The position numbers were made by a program, and so were the translations under genes. Below are positions 37,108 to 47,445 of a DNA stretch of 64,000 nucleotides, one piece after another (position 1 is the stretch's first letter; every line of letters starts with the position of its first letter). Source of the stretch: Desulfobulbus sp. Tol-SR (lineage in GTDB: Bacteria; Desulfobacterota; Desulfobulbia; Desulfobulbales; Desulfocapsaceae); NCBI GenBank assembly GCA_000769715.1, contig JROS01000032.1:17395-81394 (forward strand), read 5' to 3'. Below the pieces are notes generated by a model. That model made no database searches. It saw only the letters and a list, made by a program, of their open reading frames with translations, and had not been told where the DNA came from.

Positions 37108-37306
37108 CGCAACAGGCTGAACGACCGCGGCTGCGATTCTGGACGCTGCCGGTCCCCGGGCCGCTTTTCATTTGAGCCGCCGCCGCAACACCTCCTCCCG
37201 CCGCCGCTCGATCCTCTTTCCATCCTCGTCGTTTCCGTGCCGCAGGCAATTTCCTGGTTGTGACTGCCGAAATCAGGCGTCGGATCGAAAAATGAGATGC
37301 ATTTGG

Positions 37307-37336
37307 TTGACGAAGAGGTATTCTGGCAGAAATAAT
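37307..37336 (+). promoter_or_regulatory. possible sigma70-type promoter
   Basis: TTGACG (37307-37312), 18-bp spacer, AATAAT (37331-37336), upstream of the ORF at 37372. Confidence 0.35.
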
Positions 37337-37371
37337 TATGCGTATATGCAAATAACAGGAGGTCGATAACG

Positions 37372-37791
37372 ATGGAAACCGCAACAGCAGAACAGGAGAT
37401 CGAGACATTTATCAACAGCTGGGGGGATGGGAATTCATCGGTCAAGTCCGGATTTCTCGAGCTGTACCGCCATGCTCGGGCGATGGCCGGGGTGAAGTTT
37501 CATTTTGTCGGCCGGTCGGGCGTCAGTTACTCGCTCCGGCCACGGGGCAGTCGCCAGCGGGAGGGCGAATTTTTCGCCATTATCGATGTCATCGATGATG
37601 ATCCCCAGGCCCGGTGGCTGTCCGTATGCTTTTACGGCGATATGATCACCGATCCGGAGGGCAGGGGCGAGGTGATCCCCGGCGGTCTGGCCGGTGCCGA
37701 CGGCTATTGTTTCGACGTCACCGGAGATGAGGCGGGCGCGATCGACTATCTCAAGGAGCGCTGCCGTGAGGCCTGGGTCCGGGTCTCGTGA
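37372..37791 (+). CDS. hypothetical protein
   Basis: 139-aa ORF with good composition and AGGAGG-like site upstream; no family recognised. Confidence 0.7.
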   Translation: METATAEQEIETFINSWGDGNSSVKSGFLELYRHARAMAGVKFHFVGRSGVSYSLRPRGSRQREGEFFAIIDVIDDDPQARWLSVCFYGDMITDPEGRGEVIPGGLAGADGYCFDVTGDEAGAIDYLKERCREAWVRVS

Positions 37792-37915
37792 CCGGTTGCC
37801 GGCCAGTCGGTGGTTTTCGGCGGCAATCGGAGGTAGTGCTTGCCGCTGATATGCAGGTTAAGGTACATTCTCTGCTCTGATTTGCCGTGAATCTTCGTCT
37901 CAAAGGGTAGAGTCC

Positions 37916-38713
37916 ATGGAATCCATTCTGCTGATATATCTGGCCGCCGGGGCTGTTGCCGGCCTGCTCGCCGGTCTCCTGGGGATCGGCGGCGGGCTGG
38001 TGATCGTCCCGATGCTGGTCTTCTGTTTCTCGCTGCAGCACCTCGATCCGGCGGTGACGATGCATCTGGCCCTGGGGACCTCGATGGCCAGCATCATCTT
38101 CACCTCCGTTTCCAGCTTCAGGGCGCACCACCGGCGGGGTGCCGTCGAGTGGCCGCTGGTGCGGCGCATCGTCCTCGGCATCTTTGTCGGCACGTTCCTC
38201 GGCTCGTGCCTGGCGGCGCGGCTGTCCACCGGCTTTCTCAAGAGCTTCTTCGTCCTCTTCCTCTATTACGTCGCCACCCAGATGCTGCTCAACACGAAGC
38301 CGAAGCCCTCCCGTCAGTTGCCCGGCAATCTCGGGACCTTTGCAGTCGGCAATGTCATCGGCGCCTTTTCCAGCCTGGTCGGCATCGGCGGCGGCACCCT
38401 GTCGGTCCCGTTCATGACCTGGTGCAATGTGCCGGTGCACCGGGCGATCGGGACCTCGGCGGCGATCGGCTTTCCGATTGCCATCGCCGGGACCGTCGGC
38501 TATGTCGTCAACGGCTGGCATGCCGCCGCTCTTCCCGCCTATTCGGTCGGCTACGTCTATCTGCCGGCCCTGGTCGGCCTGGTTGCCACCAGTGTCCTTA
38601 CCGCCCCGTTCGGCGTCCGCCTGGCCCACAGCCTGCCGGTCGATCGGCTGAAGCGGGTCTTCGCCGTCCTGCTCTTCGTGGTCGGCACCCGGATGCTGAT
38701 CAGCCTGGTCTGA
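37916..38713 (+). CDS. sulfite exporter TauE/SafE family protein
   Basis: Multi-TM with duplicated glycine motif ..GLLAGLLGIGGGLVIVPML.. and ..GAFSSLVGIGGGTLSVPFM... Confidence 0.93.
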   Translation: MESILLIYLAAGAVAGLLAGLLGIGGGLVIVPMLVFCFSLQHLDPAVTMHLALGTSMASIIFTSVSSFRAHHRRGAVEWPLVRRIVLGIFVGTFLGSCLAARLSTGFLKSFFVLFLYYVATQMLLNTKPKPSRQLPGNLGTFAVGNVIGAFSSLVGIGGGTLSVPFMTWCNVPVHRAIGTSAAIGFPIAIAGTVGYVVNGWHAAALPAYSVGYVYLPALVGLVATSVLTAPFGVRLAHSLPVDRLKRVFAVLLFVVGTRMLISLV

Positions 38714-38733
38714 GTCCGGCCCCCCAAAATCTC

Positions 38734-38760
38734 AAGGGCCTTCGTCCTGCGAAGGCCCTT
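38734..38760. terminator. bidirectional Rho-independent-type hairpin between convergent genes
   Basis: AAGGGCCTTCG-TCCTG-CGAAGGCCCTT perfect 11-bp stem. Confidence 0.8.
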
Positions 38761-38788
38761 GTCGACAAGAAGTTGAACCCTCAACCCC

Positions 38789-41788
38789 TCAGTCGATCCA
38801 GTCGTCGGTCGCCTCGATCGGGGCGAACCCGCGCCGCATCGTATTCTCGCTGACCAGTTTGGGGTCGACGAACTGGAGGAGATAATCGGGTCCGCCGGCC
38901 TTCGAGCCGACGCCTGACATGTTGAAGCCGCCGAACGGATGGCGCTCGACCAGGGCGCCGGTACTGCCGCGGTTGAGGTAGAGATTGCCGACGTTGAACT
39001 CGGCCCGGGCCCGGTCGAGATGCTCCGGACTGCGGGAGAAGATGGCCCCGGTCAAACTGAAGCGGGTCGAGTTGGCCCACTCGATGGCCTGGTCGAAGTT
39101 CTTGACCTTCATCAGGGCCAGCACCGGTCCGAAGATCTCCTCCTGGGCGATGCGGTGCTCGGGCCGGATGCCCTCGACGATGGTCAATGGGACATAGCAG
39201 CCCGTCGCCGGGACCTCGCGGCTGAGCAGCACCTTCCCCTCCTTTCCGGCCAGGTCGATATAGTCGAGAACCGACTTCCGGGCCCTCTCGTCGACCACCG
39301 GTCCCAGCGAATTGGCCGGATCTTCGGCCGGGCCGATGGTCAGCGACGAGGCGGCCTGCACCAGCCGCTCGCGGAATTTGTCGTAGATCGGCTCGACGAC
39401 AATGGCCCGGGAGCAGGCCGAACACTTCTGGCCCTGGAAGGCGAAGGCCGAATTGATCACCTGTCGGATCGCCTCGTCGAGATCGGCGTCATCGTCGATG
39501 ATGATCGCGTTCTTGCCGCCCATTTCCGCCACCACCTTCTTGACCTGCCGCTGTCCCGGCGTAACCGTCGAGGCCTTGTTGATGATCCGGTGACCGACTT
39601 CCATCGAACCGGTGAAGGCGATGAGGGAGATATCGGGATGCTCGACGAGGTAGTCACCCATCACCGAGCCGCGACCGGGGACATAATTGAAAACCCCGGC
39701 GGGTAGATCAGCCTCGCGGAAGATGTCGACCAGGTTGAAGCCGACCACCGAGGACGGGCCGGCCGGCTTGTAGAGTACCGGATTGCCGGTGACGATGGCG
39801 GCCGCGGACATGCCGCAACTGATCGCCAGCGGGAAGTTCCAGGGGGCGATGACGGCGGCGATGCCCTTGGCCTGGTAGCTCAGCAGGTTGACCTCGCCGG
39901 GGCTGTGGCCCATGCGTCGGGGGGTGCCGATCCGGATGGCCTCCCTGGCGTAGTATTCGAGGAAGTCGATGGCCTCGGCGACATCGGCCTGGGCCTGGTG
40001 CCACTGCTTGCCGACCTCGAGGATCTGCCAGGCGCTCAGTTCGTAGCTCTTCCGGCGGGCGATGGCCGCCGCCTTGACGAGGTACCGGGCCCGCTCGGCA
40101 AACGACAGGGTCTTCCATGCCGGAGCGGCATTTTTGGCGGCGGCGATGGCCACGTCAATTTCCCCGGTCGAGGCCTGGCAGACGCTGCCGATGATCTCCT
40201 GCGGCCGGGCCGGATTGACCGAGGACAGTCGGTCGTCGGTGACGACTTCGCGGCCGCCGATGACCAGCGGGTAGGTGGCTCCGAGTTTGCCGCGGACGCT
40301 TGCGATGGCGGCGACGAAGCCGTCGCGGACCTCCTGGCGGGTGAAGTCGGCGATTGGTTCGTTGACGAAGCGATCCGCCCTGGCGACCGCCGGCCTGGCT
40401 TTGTCCGGTTTCTGCCCGGCGACGCGGACCAGGGTCTCGAGCGGATTTTCGACCAGCCGGTCGATTTCCGCCGCCTCGGCAAAGGACTGGCGGAGGAAGG
40501 ACTCGTTGGCGGTATTTTCCAGCAGACGCCGCACCAGGTAGGCCATTCCCGGCAGCAGATCGCCGTAGGGGGCGTAGAGCCGCACCCGTCTGGCGACGTT
40601 GAGCAGCCCTTTGCGGACCGGTTCGGCCATGCCGTACAGGACCTGGAATTCGTATTGATGCTCGGGAACTCCCAGGTCCCGGGCCATCTCCATCGCCGCC
40701 GAGATCGAGCGGATGTTGTGGGAGGCGCAGGCGTAGCTGCAGATATCGTGGTTTTCGAGGATCATCCGGGTGTGGCGCTCGAAGGCGGCATCGGATTCGG
40801 CCTTGATCGTATAGACCGGAATCTCCCAGCCGTTCTGTTTGGCGATGACCGTTTCATAGTCCCAGTAGGCGCCCTTGACGAGACGCACCGAAATCGGCAG
40901 CTTCTCGCTCCGGGCCCAGGCGAGCAGGGCCTTCAGATCCGCATCGGTCTCCTTCAGGTAGGATTGGAGGGCGATGCCGAGGTGGGGATAGTCGCGGAAC
41001 TCCTGACTGGCCCGCAGGCGGCGGTAGACCTCGAGGGTGATGTCCTTGAAGCGGTGATGCTCCATGTCGATGCGCATGAAGCCGCCCAGTTCCCTGACTT
41101 TGCGGAGGATCGGGACGAGCCGGTTGCAGATGCCGGTCACCGAGCCCTCGAATTCCATCGGATCGGTCAGCGAGAACAGGGCCGATGGTTTGACCGAGAT
41201 GTTGATGCGCGGCGCATAACCCCAGTCGAGGGTGTCGCCGCCGATCGGAACCCAGTCCCGGTAGGATTTTTCCAGCGCCGCCAGCAATTCGAGGTACATC
41301 TCCATGAAGGAGACGGCCTCCTTCTCGCTGACGGTCGCTTCGCCCAGGATATCGACGGTGAGGGTGAAGCCGTCCTTGCGGATCTTCTTGATGTTCTTCA
41401 ACGCATCCTTGACGTTCTCGCCGATGATGAACTGCTTGGCCATTGCTTCGAGGTTGGAGCGAATGGTCCGGTTGACAAGGACGCCGGTGAGTTTGCCGCC
41501 GAAACCGGTGCCGATCGCCCCCCATTTCATCACCGCCGGCACATCCTGGTCGTCGCCGGCAAAGTATTCCCGGATATGGCGGGCCAGCGATTCGGAGGTG
41601 GTGAGGTAGGGCAGGACATCGACGAAGCGGAACAGTTGGACCTTGAAGTTTTCGTTCTTCATCGACCAGTCCATGACCTTGCCGGTCCACCAGCCCTTGT
41701 TGAAGATGGAGGGGGCCTCACCGCTGATGCTGGCGAAGAACTCACTGCTGCGGGCAGTGATCTTTTTATCGAGGGAATTGGAATCCAT
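38789..41788 (-). CDS. putA: bifunctional proline dehydrogenase / L-glutamate gamma-semialdehyde dehydrogenase
   Basis: N-terminal PRODH (..SVRLVKGAYWDYETVIAKQNGWEIPVYTIKAESDAAFERH..) plus C-terminal ALDH (..FAFQGQKCSACSRAIV.., ..GPFGGFNMSG-like). Confidence 0.96.
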   Translation of the reverse strand: MDSNSLDKKITARSSEFFASISGEAPSIFNKGWWTGKVMDWSMKNENFKVQLFRFVDVLPYLTTSESLARHIREYFAGDDQDVPAVMKWGAIGTGFGGKLTGVLVNRTIRSNLEAMAKQFIIGENVKDALKNIKKIRKDGFTLTVDILGEATVSEKEAVSFMEMYLELLAALEKSYRDWVPIGGDTLDWGYAPRINISVKPSALFSLTDPMEFEGSVTGICNRLVPILRKVRELGGFMRIDMEHHRFKDITLEVYRRLRASQEFRDYPHLGIALQSYLKETDADLKALLAWARSEKLPISVRLVKGAYWDYETVIAKQNGWEIPVYTIKAESDAAFERHTRMILENHDICSYACASHNIRSISAAMEMARDLGVPEHQYEFQVLYGMAEPVRKGLLNVARRVRLYAPYGDLLPGMAYLVRRLLENTANESFLRQSFAEAAEIDRLVENPLETLVRVAGQKPDKARPAVARADRFVNEPIADFTRQEVRDGFVAAIASVRGKLGATYPLVIGGREVVTDDRLSSVNPARPQEIIGSVCQASTGEIDVAIAAAKNAAPAWKTLSFAERARYLVKAAAIARRKSYELSAWQILEVGKQWHQAQADVAEAIDFLEYYAREAIRIGTPRRMGHSPGEVNLLSYQAKGIAAVIAPWNFPLAISCGMSAAAIVTGNPVLYKPAGPSSVVGFNLVDIFREADLPAGVFNYVPGRGSVMGDYLVEHPDISLIAFTGSMEVGHRIINKASTVTPGQRQVKKVVAEMGGKNAIIIDDDADLDEAIRQVINSAFAFQGQKCSACSRAIVVEPIYDKFRERLVQAASSLTIGPAEDPANSLGPVVDERARKSVLDYIDLAGKEGKVLLSREVPATGCYVPLTIVEGIRPEHRIAQEEIFGPVLALMKVKNFDQAIEWANSTRFSLTGAIFSRSPEHLDRARAEFNVGNLYLNRGSTGALVERHPFGGFNMSGVGSKAGGPDYLLQFVDPKLVSENTMRRGFAPIEATDDWID

Positions 41789-41824
41789 GGAATGTACCTC
41801 ATGCAGATGATGGGAGAGGGAGGA

Positions 41825-42319
41825 TCAGGCGTCCTTCTTCGTTTTTTTCTGGTTCTGCTTGGTCTCGGCGAAGGCCGTGATCAGGGTCTGTTCTTCCTTG
41901 AGGGTGCCGAGGACGAGGGTGGTCCGGCTGTCCTGCACCCCGGGTATGACGCCGATGCTTTTCATCAGTCCGGTCAGGCCGTCCGTGCTGTTGACCCGGG
42001 CCTTGATCAGATAATTGTATTCGCCGGCGATCCAGTGCACCTCCTGGATGCCGCGTATCTTCGCCACTTCCAGTCCGACCGCGGTGCAGCCGACGGCATC
42101 GGCCGTCTTCAGGTGCATGAAGACGGTCAGGGCCAGGCCGACGGCCTTGGGATCGAGACGCACCTCGTAACCGACAATGACGCCGTCCTTCTCCAACTTT
42201 TTCACCCGCTCGAGAACTCCTGAAGGCGCCATGCCGAGACGGCGCGCCAGTTCGGCGTTGGGGATTTTGCCGTTATTCTGGATTATGTTCAATATTTCAA
42301 TGTCGATATCGTCTATCAT
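41825..42319 (-). CDS. Lrp/AsnC family transcriptional regulator
   Basis: MIDDIDIEILNIIQNNGKIPNAELARRLGMAPSGVLERVKKLEKDGVIVGYEVRLDPKAVGLALTVFMHL..; directly upstream of putA, same strand. Confidence 0.93.
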   Translation of the reverse strand: MIDDIDIEILNIIQNNGKIPNAELARRLGMAPSGVLERVKKLEKDGVIVGYEVRLDPKAVGLALTVFMHLKTADAVGCTAVGLEVAKIRGIQEVHWIAGEYNYLIKARVNSTDGLTGLMKSIGVIPGVQDSRTTLVLGTLKEEQTLITAFAETKQNQKKTKKDA

Positions 42320-42670
42320 ATAAATTAATACTCCGTTATGAGAATAATATGCAAAATATAGAGGTGAGTCAAGGATGATCGTCGGTGGGGCAATCATCTT
42401 GCGGTTGAGATGCGGAATCGATGGCGTGAAGCAATATCGAGGGGAGTTGGAGGAGTGACCTGCTTATGGTCGATGCTGCCGACTGGCGGGATAGGCCTCT
42501 ATCTGTGTCATGTTGTGGGCGCTCGCCACTGCCGAGTGGATCCCCGGATTCTCGGCTGTACCGTCGGGAGGGCTCTGGCGTGGTCCGGAGGGGAAAGGGT
42601 GTTTGGGGTTCGCTGCCTGTCTCCCAATTCTCATGTTCGGCGATGGGAATGAGATCATGAATCGCAGCTG

Positions 42671-45600
42671 TTACCGCGTGGCCAGGCCCTTGGCCTGTGA
42701 GATTCTGGTCATGCCGGTGAGGTAGTCCCCGTACTGCTCGAGATAGAAGGCGAGCGCTTTGGAGAAGTGCTTGCCGACCAGTCCATCGACGAATATCTGG
42801 CTGATCTCCCGGTACCGTTTGAGAATCAGCTGAGAACGATAGAAGATCAACCATTCTTCGGTGGACATGTCTTCGATGATGAGCTGCAGGGCCTTGCGGG
42901 CCCTGGGCTGGTACATCCAGAAATACATCAGGTCGAGGGCGGTGACGATGAAGGCCCGCTCGAGGTCCCGCGCCTCGTAATTCATCGTTTCGATGAACAT
43001 CTTCGGCGACTGCAGCATGTCGAGGACGTCCTCCTCCGGGAACAGCATGTCGAGGTGGGCAAAAAGACCGAAGAGGTGGGTCAGTTTGCTCTTGTAATCG
43101 GCAAGACGGATGCGGATATTGGTCTGGCGATCGGCAAGACCTTCGATCACCCCGGCAACACAGTCCGAGGCGAACTTGGAGATGACGGCCGCCCACTTCT
43201 GCAGGATTCCGTCGACTCCGGGGATCGATGCTGCATGGAGAATGGAGGCGATCAGGGTGTTGAACAGGATGGCGAGCGGGATGGAGAGGATCGAGCGGAA
43301 CATATTGCCGAGGGCGGCGCTTCGGGGGAGGCCGCGGAAAAAATTATGGCTCGAGATGTAGATGCCGTTGGCCAGTCCCATCGCCGAATAGAGAAGCACT
43401 GGATTGGTCGAAGTGTTCACGCCCAGGTAGTGATCGAGCAGGACGGTCTTGACCAGGTAGTCGAGGAGAGGTACGGAGAAACCGGTGTACAGCAGGGAAT
43501 CGGCGATCCGCGACCAGCTGATGAAGGCATTCCACTGCAGCAGCGGAGAGCGGACCAGCCCGCCGCCGCCCAGCACCGACTGGATGATATTGCGCAGGCA
43601 GGTGATCCCGAGCCAGATAAAGGCCCCGAAATAGGCGAGCAACCACCAGTCCTTGGTCAGGCTGAAGGTGAGGAAGGCCGGAATGAAGCCGATCACCACC
43701 TTCAACAGATTCTTCAGTCCGGTGTTGAGGTATTTCAGTGGTTTGCCGATTCGTTCTGCCGCCGCCCCGGTCCCCAGCCTGATCGCGTAATCGGCGGGGT
43801 GGCGGAGTCCGCCCAGGGTGACGACGTTGCCCTCCCGTCCCGGGTGAAGCTCGATCGCCTCGAGGCTCCAGTCCCGCCATTCGCTGCGGTTGGCGAATCG
43901 GCTGCCCGGGAGGTAGCCGAGGACCCGTTCCAGCAGGTTCATCGGCTGGGTGCTGCGGCGCGTGTGGTGATGATCGAGCATGCGGGCGGTGATCGGCAGG
44001 CACTTCCGCCGGTTGTGGCGAACCTCCCGGATCGCCTCGCGACGGGCCCGGAGGGGGAGAGTGTCGAGGACCACCAGCCCCATGCCGTACTGGTGCTCCG
44101 ACTGGCCGGTGGAACTGCTGCCGATTCGGGAACCGAGATTGCGCTTGCGATAATAGGTGTGGAAGGATTCGATGTCGAACAGGATGCCCAGGAGCCTCTC
44201 TTTGCGGGAGTCCATCGCCAACAGCTCGGTGGTCATCTTCTTCATCATCGCCTCGGCGGAAGTCGCGGTCTCTTGCAACAGCTCCAGATTCCGCGCGAGG
44301 GCGACCCGGGAATTTTCGAAATCCCAGATGATCTCGCGGATCGTCCGCTTGAGGACGATGACGTTGTCCTCGTTGAGGGCCTTCTGCAGCGTGTTGGTCA
44401 GGCTGTAGGTGCGCTCCGGGTTGACGATCGTGACCGCCTCGCCTGTCAGTCCGGTGGCTGCATGGATGTCGGGGCCGGCGGGCATGCCGTGCGAGGCGTC
44501 TTTGAGATTGTAGCTCTCGATATGGGTGATCTTGCCCTGACAGTCGTACAGCAGTTCCAGGGTGTCCTGGATCGACAGGTTGCTCAGGCTGAGGATGAAG
44601 TGCGAGCCGGAATGGAGGGCCGACAGACGATCGAGCAACTCCCGGGGTGAAGTGTGCAGCAAGGCCGGGACATCCGCATCGTCGCGGGGGATATTCGGGT
44701 CAACAATCTCCGGGTTCCGGCCCGGTTGCAGAAACCGGTCGATCAACACTTCTCTGGTCAGGGTGCCAAACTGCTCGAGGCGGGAGTGCAGTTCCTGCCG
44801 CTCTTCGGTCCTGGCTGTCCCGTACCGCTCCTCCAACCTCTTGATTTCTTGTTTGATCTGGGGCTGCAGGGTGCTGTGGATGAATTTGGCGAGGTGGAGG
44901 AGGGACGGCTGGCCGGTGCCGACCGAGTCGATGAACGCCTGTTTGTCGAGGGCCCTGATTTCGAACGCCAGTTCCTCCGACAGGGTTTGCCGATGCCGGC
45001 GGTTGAAGGCCTCCAGGACCTGGAACACGTACCGCTGCTGGTAACGTGAAACCTGGCGGCCCTCCTCCATCAGGATCTCGATCTGTTTCTCCCGCAGGAA
45101 ATGCAGCAGCGAGTGGCTGTCGGTGAATCCGTACGGGCTCCAGGTCATCCGGACGTATTTGCCGAGAAAGCGCGACGACATCTCGATGCCGATGCGGATG
45201 TGGACATCGAGGATCTCGCCGGCCTCGAGCAGTTCTTCCGCTACCTCCGGGTCGACGTAGTTGTAATAGATGACGGTCAGGTTGCGGATGCCTTTGATCC
45301 AGGCATCCATCACCAGATGGGTGGCCGATTTTCGCCCCTTGGTGTTGGCGTCGTGAACCCGGTCGTCGAAGGTGAACTGGTTCCACTCCTCCGGCATCTC
45401 CAGCAGGTGGTAGTGTTTGAGTTCGGCGCGGACCAGTCGGGGCCGGCCGGTGGAGACCAGCCGGAAGTCGTGGGCGAGCTTGAGCTGACGGAGCGTTTTG
45501 CCGCGATTGCGGACCAGCTCCTTCATGATCTGCATCAATACCCGGGCGGTGTTTTTCTGGAAATAGGTGGTTGCGGAGAGGAGGACCTCGTCGCGCAGCG

Positions 45601-45847
45601 AGCGCAGGGCGACCAGCCGGTCATCCGCCATGCCGGTCTCGAGCGATCCGAGGAGCTGGGCGATGGCATGGGCGATGCGGAGTCCCCGGGAGGCAGCCAT
45701 CTCCTTGATGCCGTGGGGGTGCATGCTCGCGAGCATCAGCGAGCTCATGGACTGCTGTCGGTGAGCGCGGCTCAGGACTTTCTTGACGATGCGGAGAAGC
45801 TCGTAGTCATCCTTGTCAAAAAAAGGGCGGGTCGGATTTGTCGGCAT
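42671..45847 (-). CDS. large (1058 aa) uncharacterised protein with a C-terminal multi-TM region
   Basis: Long minus-strand ORF; soluble N-terminal ~680 aa then TM segments (..VVIGFIPAFLTFSLTKDWWLLAYFGAFIWLGITCL.. ..SILSIPLAILFNTLIASIL..). No family recognised. Confidence 0.85.
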   Translation of the reverse strand: MPTNPTRPFFDKDDYELLRIVKKVLSRAHRQQSMSSLMLASMHPHGIKEMAASRGLRIAHAIAQLLGSLETGMADDRLVALRSLRDEVLLSATTYFQKNTARVLMQIMKELVRNRGKTLRQLKLAHDFRLVSTGRPRLVRAELKHYHLLEMPEEWNQFTFDDRVHDANTKGRKSATHLVMDAWIKGIRNLTVIYYNYVDPEVAEELLEAGEILDVHIRIGIEMSSRFLGKYVRMTWSPYGFTDSHSLLHFLREKQIEILMEEGRQVSRYQQRYVFQVLEAFNRRHRQTLSEELAFEIRALDKQAFIDSVGTGQPSLLHLAKFIHSTLQPQIKQEIKRLEERYGTARTEERQELHSRLEQFGTLTREVLIDRFLQPGRNPEIVDPNIPRDDADVPALLHTSPRELLDRLSALHSGSHFILSLSNLSIQDTLELLYDCQGKITHIESYNLKDASHGMPAGPDIHAATGLTGEAVTIVNPERTYSLTNTLQKALNEDNVIVLKRTIREIIWDFENSRVALARNLELLQETATSAEAMMKKMTTELLAMDSRKERLLGILFDIESFHTYYRKRNLGSRIGSSSTGQSEHQYGMGLVVLDTLPLRARREAIREVRHNRRKCLPITARMLDHHHTRRSTQPMNLLERVLGYLPGSRFANRSEWRDWSLEAIELHPGREGNVVTLGGLRHPADYAIRLGTGAAAERIGKPLKYLNTGLKNLLKVVIGFIPAFLTFSLTKDWWLLAYFGAFIWLGITCLRNIIQSVLGGGGLVRSPLLQWNAFISWSRIADSLLYTGFSVPLLDYLVKTVLLDHYLGVNTSTNPVLLYSAMGLANGIYISSHNFFRGLPRSAALGNMFRSILSIPLAILFNTLIASILHAASIPGVDGILQKWAAVISKFASDCVAGVIEGLADRQTNIRIRLADYKSKLTHLFGLFAHLDMLFPEEDVLDMLQSPKMFIETMNYEARDLERAFIVTALDLMYFWMYQPRARKALQLIIEDMSTEEWLIFYRSQLILKRYREISQIFVDGLVGKHFSKALAFYLEQYGDYLTGMTRISQAKGLATR

Positions 45848-46098
45848 GCACTGCTCATCTCGGGAGGGCTGCGGTAACGAAGACCGTCAAAGTATGATAT
45901 TGTTTTATTTATCGCATGGTTGTCGATCATTGTCAATGGCCAACGAAGCGCAGTGGCCGCATTGGGCTGGTCCCTGAGCGGCGCTGGCAGCTGAAGGCCG
46001 GGGTCTTTCGCCGCTCACAGGTCCATCGAACAGGCCGGAACAGAACCGGAAATTGCCACGAGGGCGGACGGGACAGGCCAGCGGCGATAGGGGGGCGA

Positions 46099-46755
46099 TC
46101 AGGTCCGGCCGAGTTTCTCCAGGATGCAGAGCAGGAGACCCTCTTGGACCTCGATCATCACTTCCGGCCGGGTGACGACATTGCTGATCCCCAACGTCGA
46201 GCCGAAGGGAATGAGGTGATTGTCGAGGGGGTAATCCAAACCGTGCAGTGTCACCCCGAGCGCCGGGCCGCCAAGAGGTATCAGCGACAACCTCTCGCCC
46301 GACGTGGCAGCAAGGTCCAGTCGTTGTCGGCCCCGAAGACAGAAAAGGTCCGTCAGTCCGTCCCGCAGGACAATGCGCAGGCCGGCAAAACGCGGGGCGG
46401 CGAGGAGCATGACCGCAGCGATACTCATGTCCCAGCGCTGCCCGAGGGCGGCGAGGATCGTCAGGTCGGTCATGCCGCGTTCGATCGCCAGATCGATGGC
46501 CAGTTCGAGGTCGATGTGGTCTTTTCGCTCCGGGAAGGTGCGGGTTTCCACTCCCTGCCGGCGCAGTTGGTCGAGGAGCCATCGGGGTATCGAGTCCATA
46601 TCGCCGACGACCAGATCCGGTGTCATCCCAAGGGAATGGCAGTGAAGGGCGCCGCCGTCGGTGGCGATGACGTAGTCGTGCTGCGGCGTTTTGGGCTCGA
46701 TGCGTGCATCGGTCGAAAACAGACCGTTGGCGAAGATTGTGCACTTCATGTTCAC
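46099..46755 (-). CDS. thiN: thiamine diphosphokinase
   Basis: ..HDYVIATDGGALHCHSLGMTPDLVVGDMDSIPRWLL.. ERKDHIDLELAIDLAIERGMTDLTILAALGQRWDMSIA.. Confidence 0.85.
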   Translation of the reverse strand: MNMKCTIFANGLFSTDARIEPKTPQHDYVIATDGGALHCHSLGMTPDLVVGDMDSIPRWLLDQLRRQGVETRTFPERKDHIDLELAIDLAIERGMTDLTILAALGQRWDMSIAAVMLLAAPRFAGLRIVLRDGLTDLFCLRGRQRLDLAATSGERLSLIPLGGPALGVTLHGLDYPLDNHLIPFGSTLGISNVVTRPEVMIEVQEGLLLCILEKLGRT

Positions 46756-47445
46756 CTCATGATTTTTCGAATCAGGCAGTTGCGGTGGGATCTGCGATGC
46801 GATCTATCCCGACCTGAATGGGTGTCGCCGGGCTTGGGACAGCCGCCGCCGGCATCAATTCTGCGCTCATCGTTTTCGACCACCGCCCGGCTGAGACTGA
46901 AACTGTCATAGGTCATTACTCCCGGGTTATTTTCGGCGTGACTTCCAGGGGGGTGGTAGGCAACAAAAGAGGAAGAAAAGACAGGGTGGAACAGCAGCGA
47001 TTTTCATCGCCTTGACCTCTCGAGGGAGCAAAAGGGGCGAAGATGCTTGCCGGAGCACACCGTTTCTGTCGACGCTGTGTTCAAAAACCCTTTTGTTCAG
47101 AACTGAATGCACCAGGATTGGTCATCTTTGCGTGTGACTTTATTAAAAATATAGCCAAAATACTGTTCAAAAACAATATGTTTTGAGGGAATCGCTTGAT
47201 TGTCACTTTATTTTGTTATAAAAATAGTGTAATGATTTCAATATTGCGTAATGCCGCCTTGGTGAATCTCTCCGGGTCGGTCGTTGAACGACGATGTGAA
47301 TTATCGGCGGTCGCCGCTGAAATGTATGCGATTTTACGGCATTTTTTTGCTGAATATCGAAGGTTGCGAAAGGTGTCGGGGGGATTCGACTGTCATGTGA
47401 GAAGATGGCAGCCGGTGAGAGAAAAAGTTTATAAGGAGAAAAAAG

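Noticed and set aside
39905-42223. 772-aa plus-strand ORF opposite putA/lrp
   Set aside because: Antisense shadow ORF of high-GC coding DNA; low-complexity D/G/R/V-rich translation, no recognisable domain, fully overlaps strongly supported putA.
42398-42670. Small ORFs in the intergenic region before the orphan protein
   Set aside because: Short, mutually overlapping, repeat-derived peptides rather than genes.
42767-44650. 627-aa plus-strand ORF opposite the 1058-aa orphan
   Set aside because: Considered as an alternative to the orphan. The minus-strand frame has coherent TM segments and amphipathic composition, whereas the plus frame looks like an antisense artefact.
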